64,000 nt of DNA from Hymenobacter gummosus. GTDB taxonomy: Bacteria; Bacteroidota; Bacteroidia; Cytophagales; Hymenobacteraceae. How positions within the stretch are numbered: position 1 is the stretch's first letter; each line of letters opens with the position of its first letter. The notes under the pieces were generated by a model. The model saw only the letters and a list, made by a program, of their open reading frames with translations, did not search any database and had not been told where the DNA came from. Location: assembly GCF_003970915.1 (NCBI RefSeq), contig NZ_RXOF01000009.1:1-64000 (forward strand), in the 5' to 3' direction. A program made the translations under genes and the position numbers. This document shows positions 1-7,564 of this stretch, piece after piece.

Positions 1-107
1 TGACTGAGCGCTTCCCCAAGAAGATCCACGCCACCACGGCCGCCGGCTTCGCCCTTAAAATCGGCCTCTTCGTCTTTGTACACGCAATCGACCGCTTCGG
101 ACTGTAA
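1..107 (+). CDS. C-terminal fragment of a possible IS982-type transposase
   Basis: An open frame enters from the left edge and ends at TAA (105-107); about 34 codons are visible. The peptide contains FPKKIHATTAAGF followed by a hydrophobic stretch and ends in DRFGL. From memory this resembles the C-terminus of IS982-family transposases of Bacteroidota, but the piece is too short for certainty. Just after the stop, ACCC and GGGT flank a seven-base spacer (about 108-122), which could be part of a terminal repeat. The rest of the gene lies outside the window, so intactness cannot be judged. Any small basic protein tail remains possible. Confidence 0.35.
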   Translation, partial: TERFPKKIHATTAAGFALKIGLFVFVHAIDRFGL

Positions 108-156
108 CCCGCAACTTGGGTAAGCTAGGACTTGACTGTCTGTACAGGGTGGGAGA

Positions 157-191
157 AAGGTCCTTCGCTGCGCTCAGGATGACAGACGACC
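157..191. repeat. Single copy of the 'TCATCCTGAGC' dispersed repeat
   Basis: AAGGTCCTTCGCTGCGCTCA and the following GGATGAC match, in reverse complement, the repeat at 41063-41106 and the two arms at 49451-49633. It lies 13 bases beyond the stop codon of the minus-strand TPR gene. No inverted partner is seen, so it is a solo copy. Confidence 0.7.
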
Positions 192-203
192 AGTAGCTTA
201 GCG

Positions 204-2030
204 CTATATGGTTTCCCCGCGCAGCTTGCGCACCCGCTTGCGGGCCTCGGCGGCGTAGATGCTGCCCCCGTGCTTGGTCAGCAGCTGGGTGTACAGCTCC
301 TGGGCCTTCACCTTGTCCTGGCGGTTCTGCTCCTCGATTTCGGCCATCAGAAACAGCGCGTCGTCGCTGAGGATGTCGTACTTGGGGTTGCCCGTGATGC
401 GCGCCAGCGTTTCCACGGCGCTGTTGTAGTCGCCGGTGCGGCGCTGCAGCTGGGCTTTCAAAAACCAGGCTTCGTCGGTGAGGGCGTGGCCGGGGTACTT
501 GGTCAGCAGCTGATCGAGGGCCTGAATGGCCTGCGGGAGCTTGTTCTGAAACACCAGCAGCTCGGTAGCGGCGTAGTCCTTCAGGGCCACGCCGGCCGTA
601 TCCATGGCCGTGTTGTCGCCGATGAGCAGGCTGAGCTGCATGGCATCATTGGCAATTTCGCGGCTGGTGGCCAGCTTCAGGATATCGAGGTGCGACTGGG
701 CCAGCTTAAAGTCGCCGGCGTAGTAGCTCAGGCGGGCGTTGCGCAGCTTGGCCTCGTAGCCCAGCGGGGAGTCCTTGCGCGACTTTTCCACCTGCGAGTA
801 TAGCAGGGTGGCTTCCCAGGGCTCGGCGCGTAACAGGTAGATGTCGCCCAAGGCCACCTTGGCCTCGTCGACCAGCTGCCCATCGGCCCGGGGTAAATCA
901 ATAACCTCCTGCAAGAGCTGCATGCCCTTGTCCTTCTCGTCGAGCTGGAAGGCGTAGAGCAGCGCCAGGTTGCGCAGCACCTCCGCCGACTGGGCCGTGC
1001 GGCCCGTCTCGGTCAGCAGCTGCTGGTAGTCGGCCACGAGGGCGCGCAACTTGGCCTGGTCCACCGGGAAGGTGTTGCGCACCTGCTCCTCGCGGGCCGC
1101 AATGAGCCGCTGCCGGGCCAGCTGGTAGAACTGCCCGCCGCTGTACTGCTTGGCCACGTACTGGTAGCCCTCGATGGCCGTGTCGTAGTCCTTGTTGCGC
1201 TGGGCAATGGCCGCCAAGTCCATCACCTTGCTGCCCTCGGTGCGCTGGCGCCGGTCGAGGGCGCGGGCCTGCACCAGGGCCCCCGAAAAGTCGCGGCGCT
1301 GCAGGTAGAGCCACAGCAGCAGCTCGCTCCAGGCTGCCTGCTCGGGCTGCTGCTGGGTGCGGGTGATGAGCAGCTTCTCCAGGGTGTCGAAGTCGGCGTC
1401 GGTCTGCAGCGCGTTCTGCAGCATGTTGCGCACGAAGGGCAGCTGCTGCTGGTCCTGCTCGGCCAGGCGCAGCGTTTCCTTCAGCACGCCTTCCTTCTGC
1501 CCGATGCTGGTGTAGAGCTGCACCAGCTGGGCACTGTACTCGGCCTCGTTTTTCGACAAAGCCCGGCCGCGCAGGTAGCTGCGCTCGGCCCAGCGCGGCA
1601 GCTGCCGCTGCTGAAACTCCTGGGCCACGGGCTGCACCTGCTCGGGCGTGAGGGCGGCCACCACTTTCTCGTACTGCTTGCGGGCCGCGGCCGTGTCGCC
1701 GGCGGCGGTGTACACCCGGCCCAGCTCTAGCCCGAAGGTAGCCTCGGCCGGGTGACGCTTCACGGCCTTGCGGGCCAGCTTCTCAGCGTCCTTGTACTTC
1801 TTCAGCTCCAGCAGGGTGCGCAGGTAGTCGGGCAGCACGTTGGCGCCCAGCTGCACGTCGCCGGGCAAATCCTCGAACAGGGCCTCCGCTTTCAGCCACT
1901 CGCCTTTGCGGGCGTATTCGCGCGCCAGGCTCACCGGCCCGCCGTCCTGGCCCAGTACCGGGCCGGCCGCCAGCAGTAGCCCCAGCAGGCTGATTAGGGT
2001 CTTATTCCACAACGTAGGCAACAGGCTCAT
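204..2030 (-). CDS. Exported tetratricopeptide-repeat protein
   Basis: The protein has 608 residues from the ATG at 2030. It opens with a signal peptide (KTLISLLGLLLAAGPVLGQ, cut near Gln28), so it acts in the periplasm or at the outer membrane. Nearly the whole mature part is made of TPR-like helical pairs; clear units include KYDILSDDALFLMAEIEEQN and ELYTQLLTKHGGSIYAAEAR near the C-terminus. An in-frame start at 2117 would add 29 residues in front of the signal peptide, which would bury it, so 2030 is preferred. It is the last gene of the minus-strand run beginning with coaX, separated from the foldase gene by a hairpin and a dispersed repeat. TPR scaffolds of this kind often serve in envelope assembly; the exact partner is unknown. 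Confidence 0.8.
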   Translation of the reverse strand: MSLLPTLWNKTLISLLGLLLAAGPVLGQDGGPVSLAREYARKGEWLKAEALFEDLPGDVQLGANVLPDYLRTLLELKKYKDAEKLARKAVKRHPAEATFGLELGRVYTAAGDTAAARKQYEKVVAALTPEQVQPVAQEFQQRQLPRWAERSYLRGRALSKNEAEYSAQLVQLYTSIGQKEGVLKETLRLAEQDQQQLPFVRNMLQNALQTDADFDTLEKLLITRTQQQPEQAAWSELLLWLYLQRRDFSGALVQARALDRRQRTEGSKVMDLAAIAQRNKDYDTAIEGYQYVAKQYSGGQFYQLARQRLIAAREEQVRNTFPVDQAKLRALVADYQQLLTETGRTAQSAEVLRNLALLYAFQLDEKDKGMQLLQEVIDLPRADGQLVDEAKVALGDIYLLRAEPWEATLLYSQVEKSRKDSPLGYEAKLRNARLSYYAGDFKLAQSHLDILKLATSREIANDAMQLSLLIGDNTAMDTAGVALKDYAATELLVFQNKLPQAIQALDQLLTKYPGHALTDEAWFLKAQLQRRTGDYNSAVETLARITGNPKYDILSDDALFLMAEIEEQNRQDKVKAQELYTQLLTKHGGSIYAAEARKRVRKLRGETI

Positions 2031-2170
2031 AGCAGAGGCGGCAAAGAAAGGCGAAAGCAGATTCGGCGGATCCGCAGGACCCGGGGGCACAACACCGCGG
2101 CGGCGCGTTTCATTCACGCGCCCGCCACGCCGTCAAGGACCGTGCCGCCGCCCCCACCGTTGCCTGAACG

Positions 2171-2205
2171 CAAAGGGCCGTATCCGGTGAAGATACGGCC
2201 CTTTG
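2171..2205. terminator. Perfect 14-bp hairpin, likely terminator
   Basis: CAAAGGGCCGTATC and GATACGGCCCTTTG flank a seven-base loop. It lies downstream of the foldase gene and upstream of the TPR gene on the minus strand. There is no long T run on either side, so it could also act as an mRNA 3'-end stabiliser. Confidence 0.5.
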
Positions 2206-2213
2206 CTTAGGCA

Positions 2214-2301
2214 TGGCTGAATGGCTAAATGACTTGGTGGTTAAATGGTTGATTGTTCTTGAACGACCAGCCATTTAACCATCGAGCCATTGGGCCATTT
2301 A
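2214..2301. repeat. Dispersed palindromic repeat, copy 1 (GAACGACCAGCCATTTAACC family)
   Basis: The right arm GAACGACCAGCCATTTAACC, followed by ATCGAGCCATTGGGCCATTTA, pairs imperfectly with a left arm of similar sequence to form a long hairpin. Its last three bases are the stop codon of the PpiD-like gene (TTA, 2299-2301). Related copies lie at 42023-42111 and 56156-56233. Confidence 0.75.
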
Positions 2302-4410
2302 GAAGAATTTCACGCGCTCGTCCTTCACTTCGGCGTTCTTGCGGATAGCCTCGTAGATGGCGCCGTTCGAGCGGGCCTCGCGCTGCGCCTTGAGCTGGCT
2401 GCGCACGTTTTTGAGGTCCTGCGAGGGAGCGGTCGGCTCGGTCTTGCTGACCAGCTGCATCACCAGCACGCCCTGCTCACCCTTGACGGGCGCCGAGACC
2501 TGGCCGTTTTTCAGGCCGAAGGCCGTGCCCACGGCGGCCGGCTCGCTGCCGACGCCGGGAATGGCGCTCTGGCCCAGCACTAGGTCGTTGGCGTCGCGCA
2601 CCTGGGCGGCCGGACCGTAAGCCTTGGCCATGTCCTCCAGAGTGCTGCCTTTCAGCTTGGCCATGATCTGCTTGGCCTTCTCCTCGTTGCGCACCAGGGT
2701 GGTTACTTCCGGCTTCACGGCGGCCACGTCGGCGGTGCCCTCGGTGCGGGTGCCGGTCAGCACGGCCACCACGTGCTGGTCGTTCACGGTGAATACTTCC
2801 TTGGCGACGTCGCCCACTTCGGTGTCCTTGTTGAAGGCCCAGCGCACGATTTCGCGGGCGTTGGGCAGGCTGCCGAGGTTAGTGGCTGCTTTGTCGACGC
2901 CCTTAGCCTCCTGCTTCTGCAGGGTCTTGTCGGCGGCCACGGCCTTGCGGAACGACTCCAGGTTGGTCGACTTGGCTTTCAGGTCCTGGGCGCGCTGGTA
3001 AGCGGCGTCGTTGGTAGCTTCCGAGGGCGCAATGCCCTTGGTCACGGCGGCCACCTGGTAGGTCTGGCTGGTCTTCGGCGCCGTCACCTTGATGATGTGG
3101 TAGCCGAAGGAGGTCTTGGTCAGCGTGGGCAGCAGGCCGGCCGAGGAAGCGCCGAACACGGCCTTCTCGAACTCGGGCACCATGCGGCCGGAGCTGAACC
3201 AGCCCAGGTCGCCGCCCTGCGGGGCGGTGCCGTCGGTGCCGTACTGCTTGGCCATGGCGGCAAAGTCAGCACCGCCTTTGATCTGGTTCAGGATACCCTG
3301 CGCTTTGGCTTTGGCCGCGGCGTCAGCCTCGGGCGTGTTGCCCTCGGTCTTGATGAGGATGTGGCTGGCGCGGGCCGACTGCGTGGCCCCGGCTTTGGCC
3401 CCGGTCACCTTGTAGATGGAGAAGGTGCCGTTTTCGGCGTAGGGGCCGTACACCTGGCCCACCGTCAGCGGCATCTGCTGGCGCAGCTTCTCGGGCATGT
3501 CGCCGGGCGAGAGGAAGCGGCCGTTGTAGGGCTGGTCGGAGTTCAGGCGCACGAACAGGGAGTCGTTCGGGGCCGAGCCGAACTGCTGGGCCAGCTGGTC
3601 CACGCTCTGACGCACGGCGGCCGAGTCCTCCTTCGAAGGCGTCACCGGAATAACCACGTACTCCAGGTCGCGGCCGTCCTGCACCTTGTAGCGGGCCTGG
3701 TTGCGGGTAATGTACTCCTGCAGCTGCGAGTCCGACACTTTCACGGCCGAGTCGGAGATGCTGAAGTAGGGCACGAACAGGTAGCGCACGTTGGCCTTGG
3801 CCTGCTGGGCCGCGTCGTAGCGCTGGGCCTCGGCGGTGGTTACGTACTCCGAGTTCTTGATCAGGGCGTAGTACTTGTTGCCCAGGCGCTCCTGCGGCAG
3901 GTTCTGCTCGAAGGTGTACCAGGCGGCCTGCTGCTGGGGCGGGGCCTTGTCGAGGTTGCGCAGGTACTCGCGCACCTTGTTCACGTCGAACTGCCCGGTC
4001 TGCGGGTCGGTGAAGGCCTGCTTGATGGTGGGGTGAATGTTCTTGCCCTGCACCATGTCGGTCAGCTCTTCGTCGCTCACCGTCAGGCCCAGCTTGTCGA
4101 ACTGGGGCTGGAAGGCGCGCTTAAACACGAGCTGGTTCCAGGCCTGCTCGCGGATGCCCTGCAGCTCCTGCTCGTTGGGCTGGCGGTTGTTCTGGGCAGC
4201 AAACCCGTCCTTGGCTTGGTCCACCGCGGCATTGAATTCCTCCAAGCTGATGTCTTCGCCGTTGACTTCGCCCACGGAGGTATCCTGGCGGTTGAACAAC
4301 TGGCTACGGCCCCCAATCAGGTCGCCGCCCACGATGAAAAGCAACATCCCGACGGCCACGGTGCCGACGGCCCAGCCTGATTTTTCGCGGATGGTGTTGA
4401 TTAAAGCCAT
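2299..4410 (-). CDS. PpiD/SurA-like periplasmic peptidyl-prolyl isomerase
   Basis: A 703-residue membrane-anchored foldase. Residues 1-30 hold a short cytoplasmic stretch and one transmembrane helix (WAVGTVAVGMLLFIVGG), as in PpiD. A SurA-type chaperone domain follows (about 45-210), then a parvulin domain at about 345-445 with SHILIKTEG, GGDLGWFSSGRMVPEFEKAV and FGYHIIKV. A second, degenerate rotamase-like region and a C-terminal helical part complete it. The role expected from the family is to help exported outer-membrane proteins fold. The start ATG at 4410 places the helix correctly. It follows the small membrane gene at 4496 with an 85-base gap and probably shares the coaX-lptC transcript. 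No catalytic residue is obviously missing in the parvulin domain. Confidence 0.9.
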   Translation of the reverse strand: MALINTIREKSGWAVGTVAVGMLLFIVGGDLIGGRSQLFNRQDTSVGEVNGEDISLEEFNAAVDQAKDGFAAQNNRQPNEQELQGIREQAWNQLVFKRAFQPQFDKLGLTVSDEELTDMVQGKNIHPTIKQAFTDPQTGQFDVNKVREYLRNLDKAPPQQQAAWYTFEQNLPQERLGNKYYALIKNSEYVTTAEAQRYDAAQQAKANVRYLFVPYFSISDSAVKVSDSQLQEYITRNQARYKVQDGRDLEYVVIPVTPSKEDSAAVRQSVDQLAQQFGSAPNDSLFVRLNSDQPYNGRFLSPGDMPEKLRQQMPLTVGQVYGPYAENGTFSIYKVTGAKAGATQSARASHILIKTEGNTPEADAAAKAKAQGILNQIKGGADFAAMAKQYGTDGTAPQGGDLGWFSSGRMVPEFEKAVFGASSAGLLPTLTKTSFGYHIIKVTAPKTSQTYQVAAVTKGIAPSEATNDAAYQRAQDLKAKSTNLESFRKAVAADKTLQKQEAKGVDKAATNLGSLPNAREIVRWAFNKDTEVGDVAKEVFTVNDQHVVAVLTGTRTEGTADVAAVKPEVTTLVRNEEKAKQIMAKLKGSTLEDMAKAYGPAAQVRDANDLVLGQSAIPGVGSEPAAVGTAFGLKNGQVSAPVKGEQGVLVMQLVSKTEPTAPSQDLKNVRSQLKAQREARSNGAIYEAIRKNAEVKDERVKFF

Positions 4411-4495
4411 TTAGTTGAAAGTAAGCAGCAAAGAAAACGCAGTAAGACGCGCAAAATAACCCTTTTTAGCCCAATCGACAAAAAAGCGCCGGCTA

Positions 4496-4753
4496 TTAGC
4501 GGCGCTTCTTCGGCTTGGATTGCGGCTTACGGGCCGGGGCGGGCTTGGCCGGCGGGGCGGGGGCGGCCTCGTCGCCGGGCAGCTTCAGGCGGCGGTACAG
4601 CAGCAGGCAGATGATGGCCACCATAAACAACCAGTAGTTGCGGATGATGTCGTTCTGCAGAATGGACTGGTAAATGCCAATGACCACCAGCACCACCGCC
4701 AGCGAAAACAGCACGGTGCGGGCCAAATCACGGTCGAAAGCCGGAAGCTTCAT
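4496..4753 (-). CDS. Small two-helix membrane protein
   Basis: An 85-residue protein with two predicted membrane helices (TVLFSLAVVLVVIGIYQSIL and NYWLFMVAIICLLLYRRL) and a Pro/Ala/Lys-rich cytoplasmic tail ending KPKKRR. I do not recognise a named family. It sits between lptC and the PpiD-like gene in the same direction, which suggests a small accessory role in envelope biogenesis, but that is inferred from position only. The ATG at 4753 follows directly after a hairpin repeat. Confidence 0.75.
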   Translation of the reverse strand: MKLPAFDRDLARTVLFSLAVVLVVIGIYQSILQNDIIRNYWLFMVAIICLLLYRRLKLPGDEAAPAPPAKPAPARKPQSKPKKRR

Positions 4754-4782
4754 CTGGAAGTGGGGTAAGGGTATTCGGTACC

Positions 4783-4834
4783 GGGTAGCCGGTATCTGGC
4801 AGCGGGCACCCGGCCACCTGATACCGGCTGCCTA
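4783..4834. repeat. Inverted repeat ending on the lptC stop codon
   Basis: GGGTAGCCGGTATC (4783-4796) pairs with GATACCGGCTGCCT (4820-4833), allowing one mismatch. The right arm includes the lptC stop (CTA, 4832-4834). The arrangement matches the other 3'-end inverted repeats in the window. Confidence 0.65.
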
Positions 4835-5419
4835 CTTCTTGTCGGCGGGTTGCTCGGCCGCAAACGAGCCAACGGGCCGCAGGATGCGGTAGGGCGAGAA
4901 GGATTCGTTGGTTTCCAGCCCGTAGCCGCGCAGCGTATCGTAGGGCGTAGTCACCCGCACAAAGGTGGTGGTGTCGTTGTAGATGCGCTGCTTGGGCTTG
5001 TCGTAGAACAGCTCCTCGGTGCGCAGGCTCTGCTGCTTCTCCTCGTTGAGCACCCGCACGTCGCCGCGGATGACGTAGCGGCTATCGGCGCGGGTGTACT
5101 TGCCGTAGTTGCCGCGCAGGGTGTTTACCACGTGCCCGTCCTTGGCGTAGAAAATCATGTCCACGCCCTTGGGGTAGATCAGGTCACCGTTCTCGTAGGT
5201 CTGCTCCAGCGGGGCCTTCAGGCGCACCTGCAGGCGGGCCGAGTCGCTGAACAGGGTCAGCACGTCGGTCGTTTCCAGCGTGGGGCCTTTGTAATTCACC
5301 TGCTTCACGGGTGCTTCTTCCTTCGGCCGGCAGCCGCTCAGCAGCGCCGCCGCCAGCAGGCCCAGGCCCGCGCAGTGCTTCATACTCGCCCACGAGGCTT
5401 TCACGGCAGCTCTATTCAA
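4832..5419 (-). CDS. lptC: LptC-like LPS export lipoprotein
   Basis: A 195-residue periplasmic lipoprotein. After a hydrophobic leader it shows the lipobox LLSGC, then the LptC beta-jellyroll pattern: TDVLTLFSDSARLQVRLKAP, YPKGVDMIFY, LRGNYGKYTRADSRYVIRGD, TEELFYDKPKQRIYNDT and LRGYGLETNESF, which is typical of the LptC/OstA fold. In LPS export LptC receives lipopolysaccharide from LptBFG and hands it to LptA. The start at 5419 overlaps the upstream gene by 8 bases; an internal ATG at 5383 (MKHCAGLG) gives a shorter, more usual leader. Position next to an outer-membrane protein gene and coaX is common in this group. The lptB, lptA and lptD partners are not in the window. Confidence 0.85.
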   Translation of the reverse strand: MNRAAVKASWASMKHCAGLGLLAAALLSGCRPKEEAPVKQVNYKGPTLETTDVLTLFSDSARLQVRLKAPLEQTYENGDLIYPKGVDMIFYAKDGHVVNTLRGNYGKYTRADSRYVIRGDVRVLNEEKQQSLRTEELFYDKPKQRIYNDTTTFVRVTTPYDTLRGYGLETNESFSPYRILRPVGSFAAEQPADKK

Positions 5420-6743
5420 TGCGGCGCTTGATAAACCAGCGGTTGTTCAGCGAGATACCCACCTGCGCTTTCAGGTAGTTTTCCTTGATGTTGAATTGGC
5501 TCTGCCCGTCCACCGTCACCTGGTCGTTGTTGCCGCGCTGCCCGTAGATAAGGGCCAGGTTGAGGGTGGTGGCATCCAGCACCGAGGAGGTCGGGAAGGG
5601 GAAGCTGAAGCCCAGGCTTACCGAGCGGTCCGGCAGCGTCTGCCCGCCCGGGCGGTAGGCCAGCTGGCCCGCACTCACCCCGAAGCGGTAAGCCACGCGC
5701 TTGAAGTAGTTGGTCACCGACGACGGGTCGGGGGCAATTTCGCCGCCCAGACCCACGCGCCAGGTGTCGTCCAGCGGAATAGTGGCGGTGCCAAAATCCC
5801 GGTACTTCGACCATTGCTGCCGCGCCACGTCGGCGCTGATGCTCCAGTTCTTGTTGTTGTCGAGGCTGAGGCCAGCCTGCCAGGAGGCTGGCAGCACCGT
5901 CTGCCCCGAGGCCGAGCCCAGTTCAATGGGCGCCGTCAGCAGCGAGGTGCCGTTGGCGTTCTGCTCGTCCTGCTGCTGGGTGCGCGTACCGCCCAGGTTG
6001 CTCTGAAACGAGTACACCCCGGCCGCATTCAGGGCGAGGTTCTTGTTGAAATCGTAGCGGTAGTGCAGGCCCGCGCGGAAGGCGAAGTCGTTGTACTGCA
6101 CGTGGTCGATGGTGGCCACTTTCTTCAGCACCTCGGTGCTGGAAACATTGGAGGGCACTACCAAAGCCGAAGTCGTGCGGTCGATGGAGCCGAACACGTA
6201 CGAGGACGTCAGGCCAATGGTCAGCCCCTTGGCCAGCCGGATGCCCTGCGACAAGGCCAGCTGCGTCAGGCCGCCGTCGCCGGTGTACTCGGTAATTACC
6301 TGGGCCGTCTGGTCGCCCGCGGGCAGCGTGCTGATGCGTTGCGACTTATAATCGACCGTCGTAAGGGGCCGCAGGCTCAGGGCCACGCCCCAGCGCCGCG
6401 AAATGGGCAGTCCGAAGGCCAGGTAGCCCAGGGAGCCGCTACCGGTGCGCTGCGAAGCCGAACCGCTCTTCAGGTCTTTGATCTGGCCCGTAAAAGCGGC
6501 TTCGTACGTCGTGCGGTTGACGTAGTACACCAGGGCCGGGTTCAGGTCGTTGACTTGCACCGCGTTGGGCGCAGCCAGGCCGACGCCGCCCATGCCCTGC
6601 TGGCGGACGCCGCCCGTGTTGGGGTTAAAATCACCCAGGCCGAGGCGGGAGTAAGGCGAGTTGCCCAGTCCCTGTCCCGAAGCAGCGGAAGTGGCTGCCA
6701 GCAGGCCCAACAGGGCCAGGGCGGTCAGTTTGTTAGCCGACAT
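5412..6743 (-). CDS. Outer-membrane beta-barrel protein
   Basis: A 443-residue protein with a signal peptide (LTALALLGLLAATSAASGQG). The mature start GNSPYSRLGLGDFNPNTGGV and the following GMGGVGLAAPNAVQVNDLNPA resemble FadL/PorV-like barrels of Bacteroidota. Alternating hydrophobic strands run to the end (TTLNLALIYGQRGNND, LKAQVGISLNNRWFIKRR). The substrate is unknown. The start ATG at 6743 overlaps the end of coaX by 11 bases and its end overlaps lptC, so the three genes are probably translationally coupled. Confidence 0.8.
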   Translation of the reverse strand: MSANKLTALALLGLLAATSAASGQGLGNSPYSRLGLGDFNPNTGGVRQQGMGGVGLAAPNAVQVNDLNPALVYYVNRTTYEAAFTGQIKDLKSGSASQRTGSGSLGYLAFGLPISRRWGVALSLRPLTTVDYKSQRISTLPAGDQTAQVITEYTGDGGLTQLALSQGIRLAKGLTIGLTSSYVFGSIDRTTSALVVPSNVSSTEVLKKVATIDHVQYNDFAFRAGLHYRYDFNKNLALNAAGVYSFQSNLGGTRTQQQDEQNANGTSLLTAPIELGSASGQTVLPASWQAGLSLDNNKNWSISADVARQQWSKYRDFGTATIPLDDTWRVGLGGEIAPDPSSVTNYFKRVAYRFGVSAGQLAYRPGGQTLPDRSVSLGFSFPFPTSSVLDATTLNLALIYGQRGNNDQVTVDGQSQFNIKENYLKAQVGISLNNRWFIKRRIE

Positions 6744-7476
6744 TAAGCACCAAAATTCGGTGAAGACCGAGCAAAACCAGCTCGGAAACTACAAAGATGC
6801 GGCCTTTGAGCCGCGAATCAAAAAACGCCGCGTCACCGCCCGTCAGCGCCACGGCCAGGCCGGGATGCTGCGCGCGGTAACTGGCAATCATGCCGTTGAC
6901 TTCCAGCAGGGCCCCATTCAGGGCGCCGCTGAGCATGGCCGTCCGGGTATCGGTGCCGCACAGGGCCAGGACTTGCGCCTCCCCTACCGCGGGCAGCGGT
7001 AGCTCGGGCAGCCGCCCGGTGAAGGCGTGCATGGCCTGCAGGCGCATGCGCAGCCCCGGCGCAATGCTGCCGCCCTGGTAGGTGCCGTCGGCCGTCACCA
7101 GGTCGCACTTGATGCAGGTGCCCGCGTCGACAACCAGCACCGGGCGCCCGGGCAGCAGGTAGGCCGCGCCCACGGCGGCGGCCAGCCGGTCGGCCCCCAG
7201 GGTCTGCGGGGTGGCGTAGGCATTGTGCAGTGGTACGGGCGTGGTGCCGGGCTTGAACACCAGCACCTGTCCGCGCACGGCGCCGGCCAGCTGCGTGGCC
7301 CACTGCTCGGCCGGCACGGCCACTGAGGCCAGCAGCACGTGCTCGGCGCCGGTGCGCTCGGCCACGGCCTTCAGTTCGGCCGGGGTGGCTACGCTGCCTG
7401 CTTCCGCCAGCGCAGCGCCGCGGAAGCAGCCGTACTTGGCCGCCGTATTGCCGATGTCGAGAACCAGGGAAGTCAT
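6733..7476 (-). CDS. coaX: Type III pantothenate kinase
   Basis: This 247-residue enzyme phosphorylates pantothenate in the first step of coenzyme A synthesis. Visible motifs are the phosphate-binding LDIGNTAAKYG at residues 6-16, GADRLAAAVGAAYL, VVDAGTCIKCDLV near 116-128 and GGSIAPGLRMRLQAMHAFT, all in the usual order of the ASKHA fold of CoaX. The start is set at ATG 7476 because it gives the normal N-terminus; an extension to 7506 would add ten unsupported residues. It is the first gene of the minus-strand envelope cluster, following a strong hairpin terminator of the upstream gene. Confidence 0.93.
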   Translation of the reverse strand: MTSLVLDIGNTAAKYGCFRGAALAEAGSVATPAELKAVAERTGAEHVLLASVAVPAEQWATQLAGAVRGQVLVFKPGTTPVPLHNAYATPQTLGADRLAAAVGAAYLLPGRPVLVVDAGTCIKCDLVTADGTYQGGSIAPGLRMRLQAMHAFTGRLPELPLPAVGEAQVLALCGTDTRTAMLSGALNGALLEVNGMIASYRAQHPGLAVALTGGDAAFFDSRLKGRIFVVSELVLLGLHRILVLNVG

Positions 7477-7483
7477 GCGCGAA

Positions 7484-7525
7484 AAACAGCGGCGGCCCGG
7501 CCCCAAGTCAGTAGCCGGGCCGCCG
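7484..7525 (-). terminator. Terminator of the pseudouridine synthase gene
   Basis: CGGCGGCCCGGC (7490-7501) pairs perfectly with GCCGGGCCGCCG (7514-7525). Read on the minus strand the stem is followed by TGTTTTTC. A second GC hairpin without a T run lies at 7537-7556. Confidence 0.65.
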
Positions 7526-7564
7526 TTGGTATAGAGCCCCGGCCGAGCGGCCGGGGTTGCGTGC

